Below, in pieces: positions 1-6,832 of a DNA stretch of 36,556 bases. Source of the stretch: Micromonospora orduensis. GTDB lineage: Bacteria; Actinomycetota; Actinomycetes; Mycobacteriales; Micromonosporaceae. Numbering within the stretch: position 1 is the first letter of the stretch; each line of letters begins with the position of its first letter. The notes below the pieces were generated by a model, which was not told where the DNA came from, ran no database searches, and saw nothing but the letters and a program-made list of their open reading frames with translations. Location of the stretch: assembly GCF_006228125.1 (NCBI RefSeq), contig NZ_VDFY01000092.1, positions 1 to 36,556 of the forward strand, written 5' to 3'. The position numbers were made by a program, and so were the translations under genes.

Positions 1-154
1 GGGTGGGGAAGGTCGGCGCGGAGACGGCCGGTGCGGCGGGCAGGGCGAGCTGGCCGGGCTGACCGCCGGGGGACGGCTGGCCGGGAGCGGTCGGAGTCGC
101 CTGGCCCGGGATGGCCGAGGTGCCGGCCTGGTCGCCGCTGGGTGGCTGGGTCAT
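1..154 (-). CDS. N-terminus of an unidentified Pro/Gln/Gly-rich protein (truncated by window edge)
   Basis: A minus-strand frame opens with ATG at 154 and stays open to base 1 (51 codons), so only the start of the gene is present. The visible residues begin MTQPPSGDQAG and continue as a low-complexity stretch rich in Pro, Gln, Ala and Gly, as in the disordered cytoplasmic leaders of many actinobacterial membrane proteins. A purine-rich GGGGGAAAG just upstream of the ATG is a plausible ribosome-binding site. The gene diverges from the one starting at 508. No domain is visible, so no function is assigned. In M. tuberculosis the neighbouring genes are an ArsA-like ATPase pair, whiB4 and ponA2, but nothing here ties this fragment to any of them. 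Confidence 0.6.
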   Translation of the reverse strand, partial: MTQPPSGDQAGTSAIPGQATPTAPGQPSPGGQPGQLALPAAPAVSAPTFPT

Positions 155-358
155 GTCTTTCCCCCGGGGGGTGCGGCGCCCGCCGCCGGCGGGGCGTCGA
201 GCGTGATCGAGCGGGCGGCCGGGCGCGGCGCGACCGTCCGACCGGAAGGGTAGCGGTCAACCGCCGGCTGGGTGTCGCCCCTATCGTGCTGTCCGCGCCA
301 CCGGTTCGGCTGACGACGAGGCGGAATCTCCCGCAGTCAGGATTCCTAACCCCAAGGT

Positions 359-382
359 GTCATATATGTGACTTTTGGTGAC
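359..382. promoter_or_regulatory. AT-rich candidate operator between divergent genes
   Basis: The 353-base gap (155-507) holds no convincing gene. Its one notable part is this AT-rich island in very GC-rich DNA. It contains GTGAC at 368-372 and again at 378-382, a direct repeat with a 10-base period, and an overlapping inverted repeat GTCA (359-362), six bases, TGAC (369-372). Two half-sites one helical turn apart on the same face is the usual layout for an OmpR-family response regulator. It could serve either divergent gene. No -35/-10 pair is clear. Assignment to a regulator is inference. Confidence 0.35.
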
Positions 383-507
383 TGATCGTGCGCGTCCTGT
401 TGGCGGGACTGCTGCTGCGGACCTACCTTCGTCCCGGTGCGGGGGGCGGAACGGGCGAATCGTCCGGGCCGGAAGCGTGATCCGACTGGTACGACCGGAG
501 GCAGTGC

Positions 508-993
508 ATGCGCGACGCGGACAACATCCCTCGCACCCAGTTTCCGACAAACGACCGGCTCCGCCGGACGGGGGCCGTGGGCGAGGCGACTGGCGGGCCG
601 GTCGGCAGCCTGCCGGTCAACGAGCGGTCGTACCGTCGGGTTCCGGAGCCGCCGGAGGTGGTCCGCGCGTCCAGCCGTCCCGCCGAGCGGGTCCGGGACG
701 ACGACGAGGCGGGCTTCGTCATCCACCTGCCGATCCGGGTGCCCGACCTGGCGGCGGCCACCGTGCTGGCCGGTCGGGTCGCGGTGTCCCTGGGCTTCCT
801 TCCGGAGCTGGACGCCGGCGAGACCACCGTGTCGAACGCCGACGACCAGAACAATCGGCACCGGGTCTTCTGCGACCTGCTGCTGCCCGACCGCTCCCGC
901 TGCCCGCAGGGGTACGAGCATGAGGGGCAGTGCGGCGAGCTGCCGACCACGCCGGAGCAGCGTCCCGCGCCTCGCTCGGCCAGCGGACCGTAG
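508..993 (+). CDS. Hypothetical protein, 161 aa
   Basis: ATG at 508 is preceded by a good Shine-Dalgarno sequence, GGAGG at 497-501, six bases away, which fixes the start. The protein is not recognised. The first 70 residues are polar and probably disordered; a more ordered part follows, containing the stretch FVIHLPIRVPDLAAATVLAG. Three cysteines lie in the C-terminal third (VFCDLL, SRCPQG, GQCGEL), too few and wrongly spaced for a WhiB cluster. There is no signal peptide or membrane segment. It lies 44 bases upstream of the DUF4177 gene on the same strand and probably heads the DUF4177-RidA transcript. In M. tuberculosis this position beside the RidA/MBL genes holds an ArsA-type ATPase pair, which is absent here. 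Confidence 0.7.
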   Translation: MRDADNIPRTQFPTNDRLRRTGAVGEATGGPVGSLPVNERSYRRVPEPPEVVRASSRPAERVRDDDEAGFVIHLPIRVPDLAAATVLAGRVAVSLGFLPELDAGETTVSNADDQNNRHRVFCDLLLPDRSRCPQGYEHEGQCGELPTTPEQRPAPRSASGP

Positions 994-1037
994 GCTGTGC
1001 CTCGAACAATTCCGCACCGAGAGGGAGCCCTTCAGCG

Positions 1038-1193
1038 ATGCAGAAGTGGGAATACTCCACGGTTCCGCTGCTGGTCCACGCGACCAAGCAGATCCTCGAC
1101 AACTGGGGCGAGGACGGGTGGGAGCTCGTCGCCGTGGTCCCCGGCCCGAACCCGGACCAGCTGGTGGCGTACCTGAAGCGGCCCAAGGCATGA
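1038..1193 (+). CDS. DUF4177 domain protein, 51 aa
   Basis: This short protein begins MQKWEYSTVPLL and ends YLKRPKA. The pattern WEY..., then NWG-DGWELV, then a short beta strand is typical of DUF4177, whose members are about 50-60 residues long. The reading frame is open further upstream, but ATG 1038 has GAGGGAG at 1021-1027 about ten bases before it and gives the family length. The stop overlaps the RidA start (ATGA at 1190-1193), so the two are translationally coupled. The same pairing, followed by the metallo-beta-lactamase gene, occurs in mycobacteria and Streptomyces (recalled). The biochemical role of the domain is unknown. Confidence 0.85.
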   Translation: MQKWEYSTVPLLVHATKQILDNWGEDGWELVAVVPGPNPDQLVAYLKRPKA

Positions 1194-1651
1194 GCAACGG
1201 TCCGCACGCGAAGCTCGCCGAGCTGGGTCTCGAACTGCCCGACGTGGTGCCGCCGGTGGCCAGCTACGTGCCGGCCGTGCAGTCCGGGCAGCACGTGTAC
1301 GTCTCCGGCCAGTTGCCGATCGCCGAGGGCAAGCTGCTGGCCACCGGCAAGGTCGGCGCGGGGATCTCCGCCGAGCAGGCGAAGGACCTGGCCCAGCGTT
1401 GCGCGCTCAACGCCCTGGCGGCGGTCGACTCGCTTGTCGGTCTGGAGACCGTGGTCAAGGTGGTGAAGGTGACCGGTTTCGTGGCCTCCGCGCCCGGCTT
1501 CACCGGACAGCCGGCCGTGGTCAACGGCGCCTCGGACCTCTTCGGCACCGTCTTCGGCGAGGCCGGCCGTCACGCCCGCAGCGCGGTAGGTGTGGCCGAG
1601 CTTCCGCTGGACGCCCCCGTGGAGATCGAACTGATCGTCGAGGTCGTCTGA
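1190..1651 (+). CDS. RidA family (YjgF/YER057c/UK114) enamine/imine deaminase, 153 aa
   Basis: Members of this family hydrolyse reactive enamine/imine intermediates such as 2-aminoacrylate, made by PLP enzymes, in the cytosol. The protein shows the family pattern: VYVSGQLP early, ALNALAAVDSLVGLE in the middle, VVNGASDLFGTVFGE, and RSAVGVAELPLDAPVEIE near the end. The arginine of RSAVGV matches the carboxylate-binding Arg conserved in active RidA deaminases. At 153 residues it is longer than the classical ~130-residue form because of an N-terminal extension, as in the actinobacterial subgroup. ATG 1190 overlaps the DUF4177 stop. The exact substrate cannot be read from sequence; deaminase activity is inferred from the retained arginine. 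Confidence 0.9.
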   Translation: MSNGPHAKLAELGLELPDVVPPVASYVPAVQSGQHVYVSGQLPIAEGKLLATGKVGAGISAEQAKDLAQRCALNALAAVDSLVGLETVVKVVKVTGFVASAPGFTGQPAVVNGASDLFGTVFGEAGRHARSAVGVAELPLDAPVEIELIVEVV

Positions 1652-1666
1652 CCCACCGCACCACAG

Positions 1667-1742
1667 CCGCGATCTTGCACTTTCTGCCCCGACGAATGCC
1701 CTGAAGGGGCATGAATCAGCAGCAGCAAGTGCAAGATCGCGG
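1667..1742. repeat. Long inverted repeat with nested hairpin, probable terminator or REP-like element
   Basis: The arms CCGCGATCTTGCACTT (1667-1682) and AAGTGCAAGATCGCGG (1727-1742) are perfect 16-base reverse complements. After one mismatch (1683/1726) the stem continues four more pairs (1684-1687 with 1722-1725). Inside the 34-base loop sits a second hairpin, ATGCCC (1696-1701) with GGGCAT (1707-1712). It lies 15 bases after the ridA stop and just before the MBL promoter, so it can end the upstream transcript. There is no long U tract. The length and nesting exceed what a simple terminator needs, so a dispersed palindromic repeat is possible. Confidence 0.75.
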
Positions 1743-1761
1743 GGCGTGGTGAGCGGGGTCG

Positions 1762-1767
1762 TACGAT
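1762..1767 (+). promoter_or_regulatory. -10 box for a leaderless MBL transcript
   Basis: TACGAT fits the actinobacterial TAnnnT -10 consensus and ends seven bases before ATG 1775. No ribosome-binding site precedes that ATG. This layout predicts transcription starting at or within a base of the start codon. No good -35 is present 17 bases upstream, where the right arm of the inverted repeat lies. Confidence 0.5.
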
Positions 1768-1774
1768 CGCAGCC

Positions 1775-2611
1775 ATGAGCGGGCACGTGACGGGGGCGGT
1801 AGCGGCGCTTGCCGACGAATTGCCCCGCTGGGTTTCCCTGCTGCGCGCGCCGAACCCCGGCCCGATGACCCTCGACGGCACCAACACCTGGGTGCTGCGC
1901 GCCCCGGCTGCGGAGTACGCCGTCGTGGTCGACCCGGGGCCGGCCGACGAGGGGCACCTGGCCCGGATCGCCGAGCACGGCCCGATCGGGCTGGTCCTGA
2001 TCACCCACGGCCACCCCGACCACACCGAGGGCTCCGCCCGGTTGAGTGAACTGCTCGGCGGGGTGCACGTCCTCGCCGTCGACCCGGCGCACACCATCGG
2101 CGGTGAGCCGCTGACCGAGGCCGGCGAGCATCTGGGCGGGTACGGCCTGGACATCCGCCTGCTGAGCACCCCCGGGCACACCGCCGACTCGGTCTGCTTC
2201 CTCGTCGAGCGCGACGGCGAACGGGTGGTGCTCACCGGCGACACCATCCTCGGCCGGGGCACCACCGTCGTCGCTCACCCGGACGGGCACCTCGGCGACT
2301 ATCTGAGCAGCCTGGGGCTGCTGTCCGCGTACACCGGGATCCCGGCGCTGCCGGGCCACGGCCCGGCGCTGGCGGACTGCGCCGCCGCCGCCGACTTCTA
2401 CCTGGCCCACCGGCGGGCCCGGCTCGACCAGGTTCGGGCGGCGGTCGACGCCGGCGCGCGCACCCCCGCCGAGGTGGTCGCGGTGGTCTACGCGGACGTG
2501 GACCGCTCGTTGTGGTGGGCGGCCGAATGGTCGGTCCGTGCCCAACTGGAGTATCTGGGCGTCGCCACCGGGGAATCCGCGCCGGGGGTCAGTGGGTTGG
2601 AGCACATGTGA
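1775..2611 (+). CDS. LACTB2-like metallo-beta-lactamase fold hydrolase, 278 aa
   Basis: This is a soluble MBL-fold hydrolase. The signature THGHPDH gives metal ligands H78, H80, D82 and H83. Further ligands are H135 in STPGHT, D156 in LTGDT and H195 in LPGHGP. The N-terminal MTLDGTNTWVL and the roughly 80-residue helical C-terminus match the LACTB2/RNase-Z-like group, whose human member is an endoribonuclease; the bacterial substrate is not known. There is no signal peptide, so a true secreted beta-lactamase is unlikely. It is the counterpart of the mycobacterial gene between crp and ridA (Rv3677c, recalled). The stop overlaps the GTG start of the cyclase. A leaderless start at 1775 is predicted. 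Confidence 0.88.
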   Translation: MSGHVTGAVAALADELPRWVSLLRAPNPGPMTLDGTNTWVLRAPAAEYAVVVDPGPADEGHLARIAEHGPIGLVLITHGHPDHTEGSARLSELLGGVHVLAVDPAHTIGGEPLTEAGEHLGGYGLDIRLLSTPGHTADSVCFLVERDGERVVLTGDTILGRGTTVVAHPDGHLGDYLSSLGLLSAYTGIPALPGHGPALADCAAAADFYLAHRRARLDQVRAAVDAGARTPAEVVAVVYADVDRSLWWAAEWSVRAQLEYLGVATGESAPGVSGLEHM

Positions 2612-5600
2612 CCTGCCCGGTGTGCGGAACTGTCGCCGTACCCGGCGCGCGGTTCTGCCACAACTGCGGTGCCGCGCTGCCGGCCGCCGCGACGTTGCCG
2701 GCGGCCGAGCGCCGGGTGGTCACCGTGCTCTTCGGCGACCTCTCCGAATTCACCTCCTGGTCCGAGGATCTCGACCCGGAACGCGTCGGCGCGGTCACCG
2801 ACCGGGTGCTCGCGGCCCTCGCGGGCGCGGTGAAGACCTTCGGTGGGCACGTCGACAAGCTGACCGGCGACGGGATCATGGCGGTGTTCGGCGCCCCGGT
2901 GGCGCACGAGGACGACGCCGAACGCGCGGTCCGCGCCGCCCTGTCCATGCAGCGGGCGGTCCGTCGGGTGCTCGACGACGAGCGCGGCGGCGGCGCGCCG
3001 CTCGGGCTCCGGGTGGGGCTCAACACCGGCGACGTCATCGCGGGCATCCAGGCCGCGATCGAGTACACGGTCATCGGCGACACGGTGAACACCGCCGCCC
3101 GGCTGGCCGACGCCGCCGCCGTCGGCGCGGTCTACGCGGGCGGGCGGACCGCCGCCGCCACCCGGCACGTGGCGTCCTGGCGGGCCCTGCGCCCGCTGCG
3201 CCTGAAGGGCAAGCGTGAGCCGGTCGAGGCGTACGAGCTGCTGGGTCTGCTGGACGCGCCGGGCACCCGCTCGGGGTTGGGCGACGAGGCGCCCTACGTG
3301 GGCCGCGAGACCGAGATCGGTCGGGTGGCCGGCCGGCTCGCCGAGGTGATCGACCAGGGCGACCCGCGGGTGCTGCTGATGACGGCCGAGGCGGGCATCG
3401 GCAAGTCCCGGTTCGCGGCCGAGGTGGAACGCCTCGCCGCCGGGTACGACGTGGGCGCCGGCCGGTACGCCGCGCACACCGGCGCCCGGGTGCTGTCGGT
3501 GCGCTGCGCCGCCTTCGGTGAGCGCCGCCGCCTCGCGCCGCTGGCCGACCTGGTCCGCGCCGCCGTCGGCCTGCCCAGTGACGCGGCCGCCGCGCTGACC
3601 CGACCCGCGGTGGAGGAGCGGCTGCGCCGGCTCGGCCAGCGGCTCAACCGCGCCGGCGGCGAGGTGTCCCCGATCGCCACCGACCAGTTGCTCGCCCTTC
3701 TCGGCTACGCCGAACTGCCCGCGCACACCGGCACCGACAACGGTGAGTGGGGTGCCGCTGGCGCGTTGACCGCCGACGCCGAGGCGGTGCCGAACGCGGT
3801 CGCCGACCTGCTCAGCGGGCTCGCCGCCGAGGCGCCACTGGTGATCGTGGTCGACGACCTGCACGACGCCACCGCCGAGACGATCCGCGCCCTCGGGCTG
3901 ACCCTGTCCCGGATCACCGGCCCGGTGCTTGTGCTGCTGCTCGGCCGCCCCGAGCTGGTGCGTACCGCCGGCGCGCTGACCCGGGTCGCGGACGCCGAGG
4001 TGCACTCCCTGCCGCCGCTGCGCGGCGCCGACGCGGCCCGCCTGCTCACCAGCTACCTCGGTGGGGGCAAGCTGCCGCAGGCCGACGCCGACCGGCTGCT
4101 CGCCACCGCCCAGGGCAACCCGTTCTACCTGGCCGAGCTGGTCACGCTGCTCATCGAGCGCGGGGCGCTCACCACCGCCCCCGGCGCACGGGACCAGGGC
4201 TCGTCCGGCTGGCGGCTGGTGCCGGGCTCGTTGGGCAGCCGGCTGCTCTCCCGGGACCTCGCCGCCGTGCTGGCCGCCCGGATCGACGCGCTGCCGCCGG
4301 ACGCCCGTTCGGTGCTGCGGGACGCGGCGGTCGTCGGCGACACGGTGCCGACCGGTGCGCTGGAGGCGCTGCGGGAGCAGCGCGCCGGCCGCGACGGGCG
4401 GCCCTCGGCGGTGGTCGCCGTGGAACTCGACCGGGCGGTGGAGGAGCTGCTGCAACGCCGGATGCTGCACCGCACCCGGGCCGGCTACGCGTTCGCGACG
4501 CCACTGATGCGCGAGGCCGCGTACGCCGGGGTGAGCAAGGCGGAACTGGCCGAACGGCACGCCGCGCTGGCTCGGTGGGCGGCGCCGGTGGACGGGGCCA
4601 CGGCCGGCACGGTGGGCGGGTTCACCGAGGAGGCGCGCGACGACTTCGTGGCGACGCACGTCGAGCGGGCCGCCAGGCTCGCCGACGCGGTGAAGCTGCG
4701 CCCGGACGCGCCGGCCCGCGCGGTGGGCCCGCTCGGGGTCGCCGCACTCGGTCGGGCCGCCCGCCGGTCGCTGTCCGCCGGGGAGCCGGCGATGGCCGTG
4801 GAGTACGCCGAACGCGCCGCCGAACTGACCCGCGACGGGGTGCCGGCCGCCGACCGGGTCGTGCACGCGCGGGCGTTGCTCCAGATCGGCCGGGTCGTCG
4901 ACGCGCTCGCGTTCGCCGAGAAGATCGCCGCGAACTCGGGCGACGAGGCGGTACGGGCCAGTGCCCTGCTGCTGGCCGGCCAGGCCCAGCAGACCCTCGG
5001 CGACCAGGGCCGGGCGGTGTCCGCCTGGCAGGAGGCGTTGCAGGTCGCCACGGCCGGCGGCCTGCCCACGCTGCGCGCCTCGGCGATGCGCCGGCTCGGC
5101 ATGGCCGACTTCGTGGGCGGACGGTTGAGTCAGGCGAGCAGCCGGCTGGCCGCCGCGTACCAGGTGAGCCTCGGCGCGCAGGATCGACGCGGGCAGGCGT
5201 GGTCGTTGCAGAACCTGGCCTGGGTGACCACCACCCGGGGCGACTTCGCCGGCACCGACGCGGTGCTCGGCCGGGCAGCCCGGCTGTTCGCCGAGCTGAA
5301 GGACCCGTACGGGCGGGCCTGGCTGCGGGGCACCACCGCGTTCGCCCGCCTGCTCGCCGGGCGGTTGGGCGAGGCGTGTCGGCTGGCGCAGGTCTTCCTG
5401 CCCTTCGGTGAGCGGGTCGGCGAGGCGTGGGCGGTGGGCACGCTGCGCGCGGTGGCGGCGTACGCCACGGCCGAGCTGGGTGAGCTGGCCGAGGCGGACC
5501 GGGAGGCACGGCGGGCGTACCGCGAGTTCGCCGCGGCGTCCGACGACTGGGGGCGCGGCTTCGCGCTGGTGGTCCGTGCCGTGGTGGCGCGCGGGCTGGG

Positions 5601-6192
5601 CGAGCCGGAGCACGCGGCGGACCTGCTGACCGACGCCCTGTCGTACGCCGAGTTGACGTCGCACCCGCTGCTCACCGGGATGGCCGGGACGCTGCGCGGC
5701 TTCGTGGCCCTGGACATGGGGGACTGCGAGACGGCCGAGCGGGTGGCCCGCGAGGTGCTGACCGCTGTGGAGCCGCACAACCCGCAGGCGCCGGCGCAGG
5801 TCGCGCCCCGGGTGCTGCTGGCCACCGCCCGGCTGGCGGCCGGTGACCCGGCGACCGCGGTCGGTCTGCTCGCGCCGGTGGCGACCGTCGCCGCGAGCGC
5901 CCCGTCACTGCTCTTCTCCCGCCGCCAGACGATGGCCCGGTACGCGTCGGCGCTGCTGGCGCACGGTCAGCGGGAGCAGGCGCTGGACTGGGCGCGGCGG
6001 GCTGTCACCGCGCCGGCCGAGGACGTCCGCAGCCAGGTGATCGCGGCCGTTGTGCTGGCCGAGGCGTTGGCGGCCTGTGGCCATGCGCAGGAGGCCCGCT
6101 CCTGCGCGGACGAGGCGGTACGCCTGGCGTACGCGACCGAGCAACGCAGCGAACGCGCCGAGGCGGACGCCCTGCGCGCCCGCCTCTCCTGA
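2608..6192 (+). CDS. Zinc-ribbon / class III nucleotidyl cyclase / ATPase / TPR signalling protein, 1194 aa
   Basis: Start GTG 2608 overlaps the MBL stop and has GGAG five bases upstream; the frame is open further back, but this start places the zinc ribbon at the terminus. Residues 3-20 form a CPVC...CHNC ribbon. Residues ~34-230 are a class III cyclase with every catalytic position: metal aspartates D44 and D88, purine-binding K84 and D158, transition-state N161 and R165. An AAA/STAND-type ATPase follows, with Walker A AEAGIGKS (260-267) and Walker B VIVVDDLH (412-419). The C-terminal half is alpha-helical TPR-like repeats. It probably makes cAMP (the K/D pair favours ATP) in the cytosol, gated by the ATPase/TPR module. 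No DNA-binding C-terminus is visible. Crp, the likely effector, is encoded about 15 kb away. Confidence 0.88.
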   Translation: MTCPVCGTVAVPGARFCHNCGAALPAAATLPAAERRVVTVLFGDLSEFTSWSEDLDPERVGAVTDRVLAALAGAVKTFGGHVDKLTGDGIMAVFGAPVAHEDDAERAVRAALSMQRAVRRVLDDERGGGAPLGLRVGLNTGDVIAGIQAAIEYTVIGDTVNTAARLADAAAVGAVYAGGRTAAATRHVASWRALRPLRLKGKREPVEAYELLGLLDAPGTRSGLGDEAPYVGRETEIGRVAGRLAEVIDQGDPRVLLMTAEAGIGKSRFAAEVERLAAGYDVGAGRYAAHTGARVLSVRCAAFGERRRLAPLADLVRAAVGLPSDAAAALTRPAVEERLRRLGQRLNRAGGEVSPIATDQLLALLGYAELPAHTGTDNGEWGAAGALTADAEAVPNAVADLLSGLAAEAPLVIVVDDLHDATAETIRALGLTLSRITGPVLVLLLGRPELVRTAGALTRVADAEVHSLPPLRGADAARLLTSYLGGGKLPQADADRLLATAQGNPFYLAELVTLLIERGALTTAPGARDQGSSGWRLVPGSLGSRLLSRDLAAVLAARIDALPPDARSVLRDAAVVGDTVPTGALEALREQRAGRDGRPSAVVAVELDRAVEELLQRRMLHRTRAGYAFATPLMREAAYAGVSKAELAERHAALARWAAPVDGATAGTVGGFTEEARDDFVATHVERAARLADAVKLRPDAPARAVGPLGVAALGRAARRSLSAGEPAMAVEYAERAAELTRDGVPAADRVVHARALLQIGRVVDALAFAEKIAANSGDEAVRASALLLAGQAQQTLGDQGRAVSAWQEALQVATAGGLPTLRASAMRRLGMADFVGGRLSQASSRLAAAYQVSLGAQDRRGQAWSLQNLAWVTTTRGDFAGTDAVLGRAARLFAELKDPYGRAWLRGTTAFARLLAGRLGEACRLAQVFLPFGERVGEAWAVGTLRAVAAYATAELGELAEADREARRAYREFAAASDDWGRGFALVVRAVVARGLGEPEHAADLLTDALSYAELTSHPLLTGMAGTLRGFVALDMGDCETAERVAREVLTAVEPHNPQAPAQVAPRVLLATARLAAGDPATAVGLLAPVATVAASAPSLLFSRRQTMARYASALLAHGQREQALDWARRAVTAPAEDVRSQVIAAVVLAEALAACGHAQEARSCADEAVRLAYATEQRSERAEADALRARLS

Positions 6193-6208
6193 CCGGAACT
6201 CCTTGATC

Positions 6209-6230
6209 AACCGGCGGGTTTCTGCCGGTT
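6209..6230 (+). terminator. Hairpin after the cyclase gene
   Basis: AACCGGC (6209-6215) and GCCGGTT (6224-6230) form a perfect 7-base stem with an 8-base loop, 17 bases after the cyclase stop. No U-run follows, as is common in high-GC actinobacteria. The rest of the 130-base gap to the next gene shows no other structure. Confidence 0.5.
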
Positions 6231-6322
6231 CCGGGGATGTGGTCGTCGGGCCTACCGGCTAGCGTGTTGGCACCGTCGGCGGTCCACAGTGATGATCGTC
6301 GCCGTGCCTGGGGAGGCTCTTC

Positions 6323-6802
6323 ATGAAGCTGCCGCGTTCCATCGCGGGCTGGACCATCGCGGTCTTCGGTGTGCTGGCACTGGTGATGGGCGCGGTCGGG
6401 CTGCTCTGGCCGGAGGCGCAGCTGCGCATGCTCGGCCTCGAGGTGCCAGAGGCGCGTGCCGTCGGTGACCACACGGGCACGTTCCTGCTGGCGTCCTCGA
6501 TGGCGGCGTTCAACATGGGCGTCTACTACCTGCTCGCGACGGTCACCGAGTGGCGGGTGTTCTACCGGTTCACGGTGGTCTTCCGGTTGGTCACGTTCAC
6601 CGTGTTCACCATCGCCGTGCTTGCCGACATCGCACCTGACCGGTTCTTCGGGGTGGCCGCGTGGGAGGGGCTGGGCGCCGTGGCCACCGCGATCGGTCTG
6701 CGCCTTGACGCCCGCCGGGGCGCGTCGGGCGGCACCGACGCGACGCCCGACGCCGGCGCGTCGGGTGACGTCGGGGACGCTCCGGCGGACGCGGTGCGCT
6801 GA
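6323..6802 (+). CDS. Small multi-pass membrane protein, 159 aa
   Basis: Not recognised. ATG 6323 has GGGGAGG just upstream. Four hydrophobic stretches are visible: about residues 8-30 (GWTIAVFGVLALVMGAVGLLW), 50-72, 80-102 and 106-126. A soluble Ala/Gly/Asp-rich tail of about 30 residues ends the protein. Such small four-helix proteins are common in actinobacteria and their functions are mostly unknown. It lies between the cyclase and the kinase on the same strand, with 130 bases before it and 30 after; a separate transcript is likely because a hairpin follows the cyclase and the kinase has its own -10 box. Confidence 0.75.
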   Translation: MKLPRSIAGWTIAVFGVLALVMGAVGLLWPEAQLRMLGLEVPEARAVGDHTGTFLLASSMAAFNMGVYYLLATVTEWRVFYRFTVVFRLVTFTVFTIAVLADIAPDRFFGVAAWEGLGAVATAIGLRLDARRGASGGTDATPDAGASGDVGDAPADAVR

Positions 6803-6820
6803 GCCGCCGGCCGGGTTGGG

Positions 6821-6826
6821 TATTTT
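6821..6826 (+). promoter_or_regulatory. -10 box for a leaderless kinase transcript
   Basis: TATTTT fits TAnnnT and ends six bases before GTG 6833, which has no ribosome-binding site. It is one of few AT-rich hexamers in the area. This supports GTG 6833 as a leaderless start. Confidence 0.5.
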
Positions 6827-6832
6827 CGAGCA

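Noticed and set aside
508..993. WhiB/WblA protein expected by synteny
   Set aside because: Only three cysteines, no C-x2-C-x5-C arrangement and no GVWGG motif.
2488..5778. Minus-strand open frame of 1096 codons opposite the cyclase
   Set aside because: Antisense shadow caused by high GC; composition (Gly/Arg/His/Pro-rich) has no domain, and the plus frame has intact catalytic motifs.
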